64,000 bases of DNA from Candidatus Gastranaerophilales bacterium (GCA_944324305.1 CALUVV010000009.1:39829-103828), one strand, 5' to 3'; shown: positions 26,121-33,968, counted from the first letter of the stretch. Made by a program: numbers and translations. Notes: generated by a model from the sequence alone, not told the origin.

Positions 26121-26410
26121 TTTTCTGTTTTCTCCTTTTCTTGGCTTGCGGCGCGGTTTCGGATTGTTATTTTTTATCCGGCAATTACACTGCCTTTTAT
26201 TTTTATAACTTGTGTTTCCTTATTTCCGCCCCCGGTTGTTAGATTTTTTTGTGTATGAGGGTTAAATACTTCCTCACCATTGACCGTTTAAGTCCGTCAA
26301 TTCAACTATTTTTAGATTGTATTTGTCATTCGCTCCATTTTATTACATAAAATTTCCGCTCATTTCGTTGCGCGCCGCTTCGAGTTCGTTCACTCCGCTC
26401 TACGCAAAAT
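26121..26410 (-). other. 290-bp spacer between rpmJ and rpsM, no gene seen
   Basis: Longer than usual for this junction. The part at about 26340-26405 is GC-richer and contains GAGCGGAGTGAACGAA-like and CTCGAAGCGGCGCGC phrases on the minus strand, similar in style to the rpsD-rpoA spacer. The remainder is AT-rich with no recognised element. Confidence 0.4.
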
Positions 26411-26524
26411 TTAACCTTGTCTTTGTTTATGTTTAGGGTTTTCGCAAATTACGGCGATTCTGCCTTTTCTTTTAATACATTTGCATTTATCGCACATTGG
26501 TTTTACTGATGATCTGACTTTCAT
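26411..26524 (-). CDS. rpmJ: Large ribosomal subunit protein bL36
   Basis: 37-aa protein read directly from the sequence: it starts [20 protein letters not shown] and ends HKQRQG. The Zn-binding set C-x2-C ... C-x4-H (CDKCKC, ICENPKH) is intact, so this is the zinc-binding form. It lies between infA and rpsM, its usual place. An AAAGGAAAG stretch precedes the ATG. Confidence 0.96.
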   Translation of the reverse strand: MKVRSSVKPMCDKCKCIKRKGRIAVICENPKHKQRQG

Positions 26525-26559
26525 TTTTCTTTCCTTTATATTGTGTTTGTACGTGAGAT

Positions 26560-26775
26560 TTATTTTAGGCGGAAGGTAATTCTTCCTCTGCTTAAATCAT
26601 ATGGTGTCATTTCAACTTTTACTTTATCGCCCGGCAAAATTCTTATGAAATTTTTTCTTATTTTGCCTGAAATGTGGGCAAGTATTTCGTGGTCATTTTC
26701 GAGTTTTACGCGGAACATTGCGTTCGGCATTGCCTCTAAAATTGTACCTTCTAATTCTATAACGTCTTTTGACAT
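26560..26775 (-). CDS. infA: Translation initiation factor IF-1
   Basis: 71-aa OB-fold protein that binds the 30S A site during initiation. Typical sequence: [61 protein letters not shown]. First gene of the minus-strand ribosomal cluster. secY, adk and map, often upstream, are absent here; the preceding sequence is intergenic with a promoter. Confidence 0.98.
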   Translation of the reverse strand: MSKDVIELEGTILEAMPNAMFRVKLENDHEILAHISGKIRKNFIRILPGDKVKVEMTPYDLSRGRITFRLK

Positions 26776-26836
26776 GTTTTCCTCATTCGGTTAAATTCGG
26801 CTGTTAAATATACACCTATTTTCAGGCGTTACTATA

Positions 26837-26864
26837 ATCATACTTGCAAAATATTTGTTTGCAA
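26837..26864 (-). promoter_or_regulatory. Promoter ahead of infA and the ribosomal cluster
   Basis: Minus strand TTGCAA (26859-26864), 16-nt spacer, TATGAT (26837-26842). It lies about 60 nt upstream of the infA ATG. Confidence 0.5.
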
Positions 26865-27038
26865 GCGGTTTAGACATGTTTACGGGCAAAAAATAATTTA
26901 ATTTTTATGAATGTTTTTCTAAAAACGGCACACTAACAATGTTTACTTGAATCTTAAAAAAACATTATTAAAGCAACTTTTCGGATATTTGTAAAAATTT
27001 CTTAATAATTCTAATTATTTAATGTTTAATTAAACAAT

Positions 27039-27520
27039 TCACTTGCAGCGATTTTTTTTGCCCCAGCCTAATCCGTCGCAGTGAAGATAATCCATGTTTT
27101 CATTATAAATAACTCAGGCGGTGCAGCCGTAACCGTTATACGCGCCTTCTTGACCGTGTACGCAATATTGCTCAAAAGGTCTTCCCGTATCTCCTTTGTA
27201 GCCCAGAGACTTTATTCCGTTTTTCGTTATTCCGAAAAAGAAAATATCTCTTCCTACCGCATTGGGTCCCTTGCTCCCGTTTAAATCTATTGATAAATAT
27301 CCGCATGAATTATTATTTGAGCAGGATGACGATGATGCATTAAGAAAGGTAGTTGTCCTTCGGTTGTAAGTTTTGATTTTTTGTCCATTCCATAAATAGG
27401 CTTAATATTAGTCCCTTTATGTTTTGTAATGTGTATAAATTGTGAATATCTTGTCCAAAAAATGTCTTTGTCTTTAGCGGCAACTTCTTCTTCGGTTTCT
27501 TTTGCGGAATACTCTTTTTC
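27039..27520 (-). pseudogene. Decayed type IV pilin-like gene (N-terminus missing, frameshift, internal stop)
   Basis: Translating the minus strand gives a pilin-like middle (AKDKDIFWTRYSQFIHITKH and IKPIYGMDKKSKLTTEGQLP), then a shift of frame near 27340 into NASSSSCSNNNSCGYLSIDL followed by NGSKGPNAVGRDIFFFGI. This parallels the FDINGPKKGRNQYGYD region of the pilin-like gene at 16595. An in-frame TGA near 27118, where Trp would fit, precedes VIYNENMDYLHCDGLGW and a TGA at 27039. No FTLAEV-type N-terminus is found upstream. A relic is the simplest reading. TGA is used as a normal stop by pheT here, which argues against recoding. Confidence 0.7.
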
Positions 27521-27662
27521 TTATAGCTTTGAATATGACTATATCCGAATTGTTAAATTTCAAATTATAATTATTAACTTTTTTTACAAATTTTATATTT
27601 TCTGAAATCTGACGGGAATAATATACTTAATAATATTAGAAGTAATATTAAGGAGAGATTCT

Positions 27663-28049
27663 ATGGCTATAAAAGTTGACGGTATTGAATCAGAAGACGA
27701 ATTGAGGCGGGCTCAGGCCGCAGCTCAAGCGCAGGGAACCTCTGTTACAAATTATAACGAATGGGCGCAAATTCTTCAGGAATTTCAGGAAAACGGCATA
27801 GAATCAACCGGTTCGTATTCGGGAGACAAAGCGCGGATGCAGGAAATTCAGGCTGCGGTTGAAGAATATGCAGCACAAGTTCAGGAACAGGAAAGAATTC
27901 AACAAAATGCTCCTGATAATAAAGAAACCGAAAAAGTTCAAAAATCTTCCGAAACAGACCGAAATCAAGAGATGAAAGCAACTGTCGCAAACGCAACAAG
28001 TTCGCAGATAATGGCAGATTATATGAAGTATTATCATTTATTAATGTAA
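27663..28049 (+). CDS. Unknown small acidic, Gln/Glu-rich protein
   Basis: 128 aa, no family recognised. Starts MAIKVDGIESEDELRRAQAA; rich in Gln, Glu, Ala and Ser, with a predicted helical core and a disordered charged stretch (QQNAPDNKETEKVQKSSETD), ending in aromatic/hydrophobic MADYMKYYHLLM. No signal peptide, membrane span or Cys. AAGGAGAG is well spaced before the ATG, and its own hairpin terminator follows, so it is probably a real monocistronic gene. AT-rich repeats (TTATTAAC, TTTACAAAT) lie 75-95 nt upstream. Confidence 0.7.
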   Translation: MAIKVDGIESEDELRRAQAAAQAQGTSVTNYNEWAQILQEFQENGIESTGSYSGDKARMQEIQAAVEEYAAQVQEQERIQQNAPDNKETEKVQKSSETDRNQEMKATVANATSSQIMADYMKYYHLLM

Positions 28050-28076
28050 AAAACGCCTTTTAAAGGCGTTTTTTTT
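28047..28076. terminator. Bidirectional terminator between the small acidic gene and lepB
   Basis: AAAAACGCCTTT / AAAGGCGTTTTT arms with T-runs on both strands; both convergent genes end at its edges. Confidence 0.85.
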
Positions 28077-28719
28077 AGAATGTTTTTATACGGTTTAAAG
28101 GCCAGAAAAGAAATACTGCACGTCCGATAAACCTGTCTTCCGGAAGTAATCCCCACCACCTGCTGTCATAGGAATTTCCTCTGTTATCACCCATCATAAG
28201 ATATTGATGTTCGGGAATTTGCACAGGTCCGCAAAGCATATCTTTTGTACAGGGTTTATCATAATATTCGCTTCTTATATATGGTTCATGAAGTGGCTCT
28301 CCATTGATATAAACAATACTTTTGCCTTCTTTATCGGTTTTAATTTCAAAGATGTCTCCCGGAGTGGCAATTACCCTTTTTATGTATGCAACATCTTTAC
28401 AGAAAAAACCGGTAAGACGTGAAAATACTTTCCAGGGTGTATTTTTAAGCTTTTCAAACGGCGGGTAAAATACCATTATGTCACCGCGTTTCGGGGTTGA
28501 ATAAAATCTTGAAAACCTTTCAACAATAATTCTGTCGCCTTCTATCAGTGTAGGGCGCATCGATGCCGAAGGTATCCAGCGGATTTCACCTATAAAAAAT
28601 CTTATTATTATAACCATTACAACTACGAATATAATGGTTTCTATGGTCTCTCTTACAATTGGATTTATTTTAAGATAATTTTCTTTGACTTTTTGTATAA
28701 ATTCTTTTGTTTTATTCAT
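28075..28719 (-). CDS. lepB: Signal peptidase I
   Basis: Membrane-anchored Ser/Lys protease that removes Sec and Tat signal peptides. 214 aa. One N-terminal membrane helix (IIFVVVMVIIIRFFI), then the catalytic Ser in WIPSASMRPTL, the Lys general base in AYIKRVIATPGD, box C/D MMGDNRGNSYDSRWWG and the C-terminal GRAVFLFWPL. It contains an extra segment between boxes (PPFEKLKNTPWKVFSRLTGF) typical of cyanobacterial and clostridial enzymes. The start overlaps the polyprenyl synthase stop by 8 nt. Confidence 0.96.
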   Translation of the reverse strand: MNKTKEFIQKVKENYLKINPIVRETIETIIFVVVMVIIIRFFIGEIRWIPSASMRPTLIEGDRIIVERFSRFYSTPKRGDIMVFYPPFEKLKNTPWKVFSRLTGFFCKDVAYIKRVIATPGDIFEIKTDKEGKSIVYINGEPLHEPYIRSEYYDKPCTKDMLCGPVQIPEHQYLMMGDNRGNSYDSRWWGLLPEDRFIGRAVFLFWPLNRIKTF

Positions 28720-29566
28720 TTCTGATTAATCCTAAAAGCTCTGTTAATGCCGTTTTATATTTATTATCTTCTATATGATTTATTGCGCGAAAAGCATTAT
28801 CTATGTAATTATTTAACAAAGAACGAGTTTTTTCAATACCGTCTGTATAATTTTCCGTACATCCCGCATAGATTACGGGAGCGGTATATATGCCGTCATT
28901 CAAATCGGTTTTTGTTGTTTGAATATTGATTAAGTCATCACGAATTTGAAAAGCTATACCAAAGCTTTCGGCAAATTCTTTTCCGTTTTCTGATGAATTT
29001 GACAGCAGCAAACTCCCGCATACTGCTGTTTCAAACAGTTTTGCGGTTTTCTCAGCGGTTTTGTCAAGATATTCTTCTATTGTCGGTATTTTATATTTTG
29101 TGAATTGCTGTTTTATTTCACCGTGCGACATACAGGCAAGTGTATCGGAAAACATCTCTATAAGAGGAATTAAGTTAAGTTTCGCAAGTCTGTGAAGCGC
29201 TGTTGAAAGAAGGTAATCACCTGAGATGACAGCTAATTTGTTGCCGAATTTACTGTTTAATGTTTGAGTATTTCGTCTTATGCTGCTTTCGTCTATTACG
29301 TCATCATGAATAAGCGACGCATTATGTACGAGTTCAATAACTGTTTGCAGCATAATTTGTTTTTCGTCGATATTAAGCCCGAGAGACTTTAAATATAAAA
29401 AAGATACCAGAGGTCTTATATGTTTTGACGGAGCATTCAGCAATTCGAAAAGTTTTGATTTCAAGGGCTCTTGAATGTCAACGCCGCATGTTAAGCCTGC
29501 TGAAACCTGTTTTATTTCTTCTTGCACAATATCAAGAATTTTAGAATATTTTTCACGAAAGCTCAT
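28712..29566 (-). CDS. Polyprenyl diphosphate synthase (trans-isoprenyl)
   Basis: Class I trans-prenyltransferase building a linear isoprenoid, possibly for quinone or carrier lipids. 284 aa. First Asp-rich motif: SLIHDDVIDESSIRRN. The second site is QIRDDLINI, where the last Asp of DDxxD is replaced (DDLIN), as in several medium/long-chain enzymes. SGDYLLSTAL and HGEIKQQ are also family-typical. Chain length cannot be assigned. There is no Shine-Dalgarno: an extended -10 (TGTTAAAAT) ends 8 nt before the ATG, so the lepB-containing transcript may start leaderless here. Confidence 0.9.
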   Translation of the reverse strand: MSFREKYSKILDIVQEEIKQVSAGLTCGVDIQEPLKSKLFELLNAPSKHIRPLVSFLYLKSLGLNIDEKQIMLQTVIELVHNASLIHDDVIDESSIRRNTQTLNSKFGNKLAVISGDYLLSTALHRLAKLNLIPLIEMFSDTLACMSHGEIKQQFTKYKIPTIEEYLDKTAEKTAKLFETAVCGSLLLSNSSENGKEFAESFGIAFQIRDDLINIQTTKTDLNDGIYTAPVIYAGCTENYTDGIEKTRSLLNNYIDNAFRAINHIEDNKYKTALTELLGLIRNE

Positions 29567-29639
29567 AATTAATATTTTAACATAAAATTTTTTTATAAAA
29601 CTATACTGCAGTGTTGATTATAAGGCTTATAAAAAAAGA

Positions 29640-29666
29640 AAAACGACTTGCTTGCGCTTGTCGTTG
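29640..29666 (-). terminator. Putative terminator downstream of the second ASQAR gene
   Basis: AACGAC...GTCGTT hairpin with an AAGCGCAAGCAA loop, followed on the minus strand by a T-rich run. Confidence 0.55.
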
Positions 29667-29730
29667 GAAAATCAATAGGAAAAAGGGAAAGGAAAAATTT
29701 TTTTTATTTTTAATAGGGCGGGTTACGCTC

Positions 29731-30801
29731 CTAACCAAAGGTTTTAAATGTGCCTTCTGTATTTTTCTCAATAACTTTTTGAACTGCATCCATTTCTGTT
29801 GAAATTGCGTCCTGTTCGGTATCGAGTTGTTTTAATCTTAATTCAAGGTTTTTATCCTGAGCCTGAATAATTTCGATTTTGGCGTTAATTTCGTCAATAG
29901 CCTGATCATATTCATATTTTTCATATTCATACTGGTTCATTGCATCATTATATGCATCCTGATCAGTAATTGTGGAAGTCGTTAATGAATAAGTTATGCC
30001 GCTTCCTTCAATAGGATCACCGTTTTCATCGTATTGTGGAATGGTTATATTGATGTAACGTCCCGAACTGTCCTTTTCAATTTCGCAGCCTACAGAAGCT
30101 TTTACTTCTTCTGTTTTTGTTTCACTGCCTATTGTGTAACAGTTGATATTAGATTGAGAGTTGCCGTTATCATCATAATTTGCACCTTTCAAATCCGATT
30201 TTTTATAGAAATACGGACTGTATTCTCCTGTAGATGTGTTTTTGACATATCTTACAAGGTAATCATCATCACCGTATTTACTTTTTAATAATTTAATATA
30301 TTCTTCTTCTTCTTTCTGCAATTGTTTAATCTGGTCAGCAGATAGAGATTCAAGGTACTCGTCAGAACCGCCTGTCGCAGAATCATATGTACCGTCAGCT
30401 TTTGTCGGGATAGTTCCTAATGTTCTAAGTGTTGTTGCCCCGACTTTATAAGGTCCGTTTTCTTTATCGGTAGTATTAACAATGCTTGTAGAAGCACCTA
30501 CAACTGAGAAATCATCAGTCCATTGTCTGATATAGCTTACTGTATATGTTCCGTCAGGTTGTGCAATCATTGCTGTAATTTGGTTTGTTAATGCTCCGTC
30601 CTGGAAGGAGTACACAGTTTTTGTGTAGTCGTCGACAGACGGCGGAACAGGTACTGACATACCCAACAAATCGTTGTAGTAGTTAGCAGACTGGTTTGAC
30701 AATGTTGTTCTTTGCTGGTTAATCTGTTGACCTTCAAATTCAACATTGGTTTTTCTGGCTGTCAGACCTAAAAATCTAGCTTGTGACGCTGCCATTCCCA
30801 T
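29731..30801 (-). CDS. ASQAR-motif coiled-coil protein, 356 aa (unknown function)
   Basis: Starts MGMAASQARFLGLTARKTNV and then EFEGQQINQQRTTLSNQSA. After a variable Asp/Gly/Ser/Thr-rich middle it ends with a coiled coil (YEYEKYEYDQAIDEINAKIE, LELRLKQLDTEQDAISTEMD, VIEKNTEGTFKTFG) that aligns well with the ends of the 467-aa and 549-aa paralogues. No membrane segment or export signal recognised. CGAAAGGAAG lies before the ATG. It follows the riboswitch-controlled three-gene operon on the same strand by 107 nt but has its own upstream element (TGTTACAA...TTGTAACA), so it may be separately controlled. Confidence 0.8.
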   Translation of the reverse strand: MGMAASQARFLGLTARKTNVEFEGQQINQQRTTLSNQSANYYNDLLGMSVPVPPSVDDYTKTVYSFQDGALTNQITAMIAQPDGTYTVSYIRQWTDDFSVVGASTSIVNTTDKENGPYKVGATTLRTLGTIPTKADGTYDSATGGSDEYLESLSADQIKQLQKEEEEYIKLLKSKYGDDDYLVRYVKNTSTGEYSPYFYKKSDLKGANYDDNGNSQSNINCYTIGSETKTEEVKASVGCEIEKDSSGRYINITIPQYDENGDPIEGSGITYSLTTSTITDQDAYNDAMNQYEYEKYEYDQAIDEINAKIEIIQAQDKNLELRLKQLDTEQDAISTEMDAVQKVIEKNTEGTFKTFG

Positions 30802-30876
30802 TGCTGTCGAACTTCCTTTCGTTTACTTAGTACTCTTATCCATGTTATCGACACATGGGATTTAAAACTTTAATCA

Positions 30877-30906
30877 TGTTACAAATCATGTTAAGAGTTT
30901 GTAACA
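30877..30906. promoter_or_regulatory. Inverted repeat TGTTACAA-N14-TTGTAACA upstream of an ASQAR gene
   Basis: Perfect 8-bp arms at 30877-30884 and 30899-30906, 76-105 bp before the start at 30801. Resembles the GTTAACAATT(T)GTAA elements at other coiled-coil genes. It abuts the stop of the preceding gene. Confidence 0.45.
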
Positions 30907-30908
30907 TG

Positions 30909-31376
30909 TTATTTTTGAGGCTGGTTTCTGAAACGGTCTGAAATGTACGACAGGATTGCTCCTCCGATTTCTTCGTCAGGGTCAAAATTAGAGGTTTGAG
31001 GACGCAGTGAATTTTGAATTAACATCTTTACAAGCGGGCCGAATGCATCGGGAACCTGTGTTTTTCTGTAAATTCCCGCAAGGTAAGTTTGGATATTAGG
31101 TGATGTTGTATTGTTAAAACGTGATAAAACAGGGTACATTTTATCAATTCCTTTAACCCCGTTATCGAGCATGGAATTCACTATATGCAGTGTTTCTACA
31201 ATTTGCGCTTCATTGTTTGAATGAGCTAAAATATCTGCAAGATAAGGCAGTGCAGCTTCTTTTTGAGAAACAAAACAGTCAACTTTGTTTTTGTCAACGA
31301 TTGTATAATTTCTGTTTCCTTCAGGAAGCCTGCAAGGCAAATATTGATTGTGAATGTTATATGGCTGAATATACAT
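30909..31376 (-). CDS. Unknown helical-repeat (HEAT/ARM-like) protein, third gene of the riboswitch operon
   Basis: 155 aa. After a Tyr/Asn/Gln-rich N-terminus (MYIQPYNIHNQYLPCRLPEG) the chain is helical with repeat-like spacing: EAALPYLADILAHSNNEAQI, VETLHIVNSMLDNGVKGIDK, MYPVLSRFNNTTSPNIQTYL, DAFGPLVKMLIQNSL. HEAT/ARM-type repeats are my reading by pattern and are not proven. No catalytic motif, membrane span or signal peptide. It follows the membrane-protein gene by 13 nt on the same strand and is therefore likely in the transcript that begins at the cobalamin riboswitch. Confidence 0.65.
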   Translation of the reverse strand: MYIQPYNIHNQYLPCRLPEGNRNYTIVDKNKVDCFVSQKEAALPYLADILAHSNNEAQIVETLHIVNSMLDNGVKGIDKMYPVLSRFNNTTSPNIQTYLAGIYRKTQVPDAFGPLVKMLIQNSLRPQTSNFDPDEEIGGAILSYISDRFRNQPQK

Positions 31377-31389
31377 TTAATGCTCCGAT

Positions 31390-32880
31390 TTATGAATATA
31401 CAAAAGGCGGTCCGTTTTTAATCTCAAATAATATATTATCTGCAATAACTTTCAACTCTTCTTTAGGTTTTCCGTTGTCTGCCTGTTTGTAGAATTCGTC
31501 AACAAGAGGTTGTATTGCAGCTTCTTTTTTTGATTTAAAGTTTCTGAGCTCGGTTGAAACAAGTCTGTTTTGTAATTCGACTTCGGTTTGTGCATTAAGT
31601 TTTTTCACCTGAACTTCTTTAATTGCATCTCCAGCGAGCTTTCCGCCGTAACTCAGAGCGGTGAGCCCCGTAATACCGAAGAATAACTGTTTAAACTGCT
31701 TGTTTCCTGTATCTAGAAGCCAGTTATAGAAAAATGCTCTGTAGTCGTCAACGTGAGAATAGAAGGTCGGTTTCGGGGTTCCGTCGCCGCCTATGGTTTC
31801 GTTTACTTTTGTTGTTGATGTTTCGGATTTTTTGATAAGCTTTTGTGTAAATTCTTCGGCTTCCGCTTTATCCCAGTTCAGGCCTTTCATATATTCTTTA
31901 ATTGTTGCTGCGTTTGCATCTATGGATTGAAAATGCGCTTCCAGAAGTTTCTTGTCATTTTCTTTTGTAAGATTGGTTGATTTTTTTACTATGTCTTTAA
32001 TTATGTTTTTTCTGTCTTTTACATAATCTTCCAGCAATGCTTTGCTTTTGGTTAAGTTTTTAAGCGATAAAAAGCCTAAGCCGATTATTGCAGCTACTGT
32101 TCCCGCTCCGAGAAGAAAATAATTCAGGCTGTTATTTTTTTTATTGTTAATATTTTTATTATCGTTTTTCCCTGTAAAACGAAGATGTTTGCCGAAATTC
32201 GGAAGGATTTTTTCGTTATCGTCAGAAAGATATCTGCTGAATTCACGTGCTTTTTCAGAAAGCATGCTTCTGGTTATCTGAATTTTTCCCGCAAAAGACT
32301 GGGTTTCTATATCAATTAATTTTTCCTGCATGTCTTTTTGAATATCTGCTTCGCGTTTTTTTACCCAAACATCTTTAAAACCGTCAAAAAATGTTTTTCC
32401 CATAAAAGCCATTGCACTGAGGGTTAACACACCTATGCCGGCAAGAATAGTTTTTCTTGTGGGGCTTACGACCATTTGAAACATTGCTTGAGTGCCTTCA
32501 TCATTTACCGCAAGGTTTCTGGTAACATCTGAAATTCTTTTTTCATTGGAAATTGTCGAATTAATTCTTGTATTATGCTTTACAAACGCCGAAAGCAGAG
32601 CGATAGCCCCCATAACTCCTGTTGCTACGGCACTTATCGGAAGAATACTTTTTTCTGACGAACGATTTTTTTCATATAGTCTTGACGGCATCTTTGAGCT
32701 TTCGGAGATTACCAGAGTGTCGCATGTATCTTCAAGATTTACTTTGCAGTCGGGACAGTCTTTTATAAAGTTGTTTACCAGAACACCTTCTTTAGTTTCT
32801 GTATTTGCGCGTTTTTGTGTTGCGGTAAGATTTTTTTGCTGTCTTAGTGTTTCACTGTCACGAAGCGGAATTATTGTCAT
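31390..32880 (-). CDS. Unknown membrane protein, second gene of the riboswitch operon
   Basis: 496 aa, no family recognised. An N-terminal soluble part contains CPDCKVNLEDTC (a possible metal or disulfide cluster). Hydrophobic segments follow: about 80-100 (ILPISAVATGVMGAIALLSAF), about 140-160 (ILAGIGVLTLSAMAFMG), about 250-270 (YFLLGAGTVAAIIGLGFLSL) and a weaker one near 400 (LFFGITGLTALSYGGKLAG). Charged helical stretches lie between them, and the tail is helical (QNRLVSTELRNFKSKKEAAI). Its start overlaps the first operon gene by 23 nt, indicating translational coupling. No transporter signature is visible. Confidence 0.7.
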   Translation of the reverse strand: MTIIPLRDSETLRQQKNLTATQKRANTETKEGVLVNNFIKDCPDCKVNLEDTCDTLVISESSKMPSRLYEKNRSSEKSILPISAVATGVMGAIALLSAFVKHNTRINSTISNEKRISDVTRNLAVNDEGTQAMFQMVVSPTRKTILAGIGVLTLSAMAFMGKTFFDGFKDVWVKKREADIQKDMQEKLIDIETQSFAGKIQITRSMLSEKAREFSRYLSDDNEKILPNFGKHLRFTGKNDNKNINNKKNNSLNYFLLGAGTVAAIIGLGFLSLKNLTKSKALLEDYVKDRKNIIKDIVKKSTNLTKENDKKLLEAHFQSIDANAATIKEYMKGLNWDKAEAEEFTQKLIKKSETSTTKVNETIGGDGTPKPTFYSHVDDYRAFFYNWLLDTGNKQFKQLFFGITGLTALSYGGKLAGDAIKEVQVKKLNAQTEVELQNRLVSTELRNFKSKKEAAIQPLVDEFYKQADNGKPKEELKVIADNILFEIKNGPPFVYS

Positions 32881-33565
32881 TTTCTTCTAAATCCTTTTTT
32901 GTTTCTTCGGTAAGCTTTTTATATAAATCATGTATAAATGTTTTTAGTTCAAAAGCTTTTTTTGTTTCATCAATTTGCTTGTCATCGTTGTCGGCATCAA
33001 GAGGTTGGAATATTGAGAATAAAGATTTTACTTTCTTTTTCAAATCTTTAAAAGCTTCCGATATTTTCTTTTCGACAGATGCTTTTAATTCGCCTATCAT
33101 TGCCGTTAATTTATCCGAAATGTCAGCCAGTTTTTGCTGTAATGTCTGAATTGCATTTGAGATAGCTGCAGGAATATTTGCGATTGTTCTTACAATTCCG
33201 CCGAGAACCGTATTTAATACAAAGTTCACGGGTTTTGCAATTATTGCGGGTGTGTTATTCGAAAAGAACCCTGCAATGTCAGCTAATTTTTGACTTGAAT
33301 TCATTAATGCATTTTGGAAAGCCTGAATGTTTTTTGCAAAATTTTGTGCATCCTGTTCCCGTTGAAGCTTTGCATTCTGCTGGGCCTTCAAAAATGCTCC
33401 TATTGCGGCGCATTCATTCCAGCTCATTTCACCGGGTTTTGCGGAAAAGTCTGCTTTTTTCATTCCGCCCCCCATGCCGTTACAAATCGGGCATGCACCT
33501 AAAGGCAATCCGTGCGGGCATGTTCCCACTCTTGCATTATTAGTCTTTACGGCTGTCAGTGACAT
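32858..33565 (-). CDS. Unknown protein with CPHG...CPIC Zn-ribbon-like motif, first gene of the riboswitch operon
   Basis: 235 aa. The N-terminal CPHGLPLGACPICNGMGGG (C16, H18, C25, C28 by my count) looks like a compact zinc site. The rest is helical and amphipathic, with a Gly/Ile/Ala-rich centre (NFVLNTVLGGIVRTIANIPA) that could insert into a membrane, a coiled-coil stretch (AISNAIQTLQQKLADISDKL) and a Lys/Glu/Asp-rich tail. The ATG at 33565 follows AGAGG, which can pair with TCCTCT in the leader. It sits directly behind a cobalamin riboswitch, so expression should respond to cobalamin. The function is unknown; nothing seen makes it an enzyme. Confidence 0.75.
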   Translation of the reverse strand: MSLTAVKTNNARVGTCPHGLPLGACPICNGMGGGMKKADFSAKPGEMSWNECAAIGAFLKAQQNAKLQREQDAQNFAKNIQAFQNALMNSSQKLADIAGFFSNNTPAIIAKPVNFVLNTVLGGIVRTIANIPAAISNAIQTLQQKLADISDKLTAMIGELKASVEKKISEAFKDLKKKVKSLFSIFQPLDADNDDKQIDETKKAFELKTFIHDLYKKLTEETKKDLEENDNNSAS

Positions 33566-33717
33566 TAAAAAATCCTCTGGATAATTCTTAATTCATTAGA
33601 GGACAACTGAGAAAAATATATCTTATTCCCGATGCTCGCAGGAATTAAGTTTTTCCGAGTATTCCGGCTTTTACGGTTGCGGCACAGCTGGAGATGTCCA
33701 CTCCATTCCCTCTTTAT
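33566..33717 (-). promoter_or_regulatory. Cobalamin riboswitch leader of the unknown three-gene operon
   Basis: The minus-strand leader has the cobalamin-riboswitch core: AGAGGGAA, stem TGGAG/CTCCA, AGCTGTGCCGCAACCGTAA and AGCCGGAATAC (about 33655-33715). Downstream, TCCTCT can pair with AGAGGA at the Shine-Dalgarno site (19-nt loop), suggesting translational control. It begins 7 nt after a TTGACA-N17-TACGAT promoter. Recognised by eye; a covariance-model search would settle it. Confidence 0.78.
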
Positions 33718-33723
33718 GTAAAA

Positions 33724-33752
33724 ATCGTAAAATAAGAAAATAATCATGTCAA
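33724..33752 (-). promoter_or_regulatory. Promoter of the unknown riboswitch-controlled operon
   Basis: Minus strand TTGACA (33747-33752), 17-nt spacer, TACGAT (33724-33729). It is back-to-back with the nrdDG promoter; the two -35 boxes are 17 bp apart. Confidence 0.75.
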
Positions 33753-33769
33753 ATAAATCTAATGATTTG

Positions 33770-33798
33770 TTGACAAATTTTAAACAAAGTTATAAAAT
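33770..33798 (+). promoter_or_regulatory. nrdDG promoter
   Basis: TTGACA (33770-33775), 17-nt spacer, TAAAAT (33793-33798). Transcription would begin about 33805, at the 5' end of the riboswitch P1 stem. Confidence 0.8.
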
Positions 33799-33805
33799 AA
33801 TAAAT

Positions 33806-33958
33806 ACTTCTGTAAGGAAAGCATGGGTGAAATTCCCACACTGGACCGCAGCCGTGTCCTCTGTATAATGTTTTAAAACTTATACATGACCTCCCGAGAA
33901 AACGGTGAGATAGTCGGAATGCTTACTGAGGTTAATGTTACCACGGAAATCTGGGAGA
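33806..33958 (+). promoter_or_regulatory. Cobalamin riboswitch leader of nrdDG
   Basis: P1 pairs ACTTCTGTAAG (33806-33816) with CTTACTGAGGT (33922-33932). Between them are AGGAAAGC, a GGGTGAAATTCCC hairpin region, ACCGCAGCCGTG, a TGTATAA/TTATACA stem (33862-33868/33880-33886) and AGTCGGAATGC, matching the cobalamin-riboswitch core. CTCCC (33891-33895) can pair with the Shine-Dalgarno GGGAG (33953-33957), a plausible translational switch. Confidence 0.83.
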
Positions 33959-33968
33959 AATGTTTATT

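Noticed and set aside
27110..27125. In-frame TGA at a Trp position, possible TGA recoding
   Set aside because: The same reading has a frameshift and no N-terminus, and TGA ends pheT and other intact genes here. Pseudogene decay explains it better.
33960..33962. ATG at 33960 as the nrdD start
   Set aside because: Only 2 nt from GGGAG; ATG 33969 has workable spacing.
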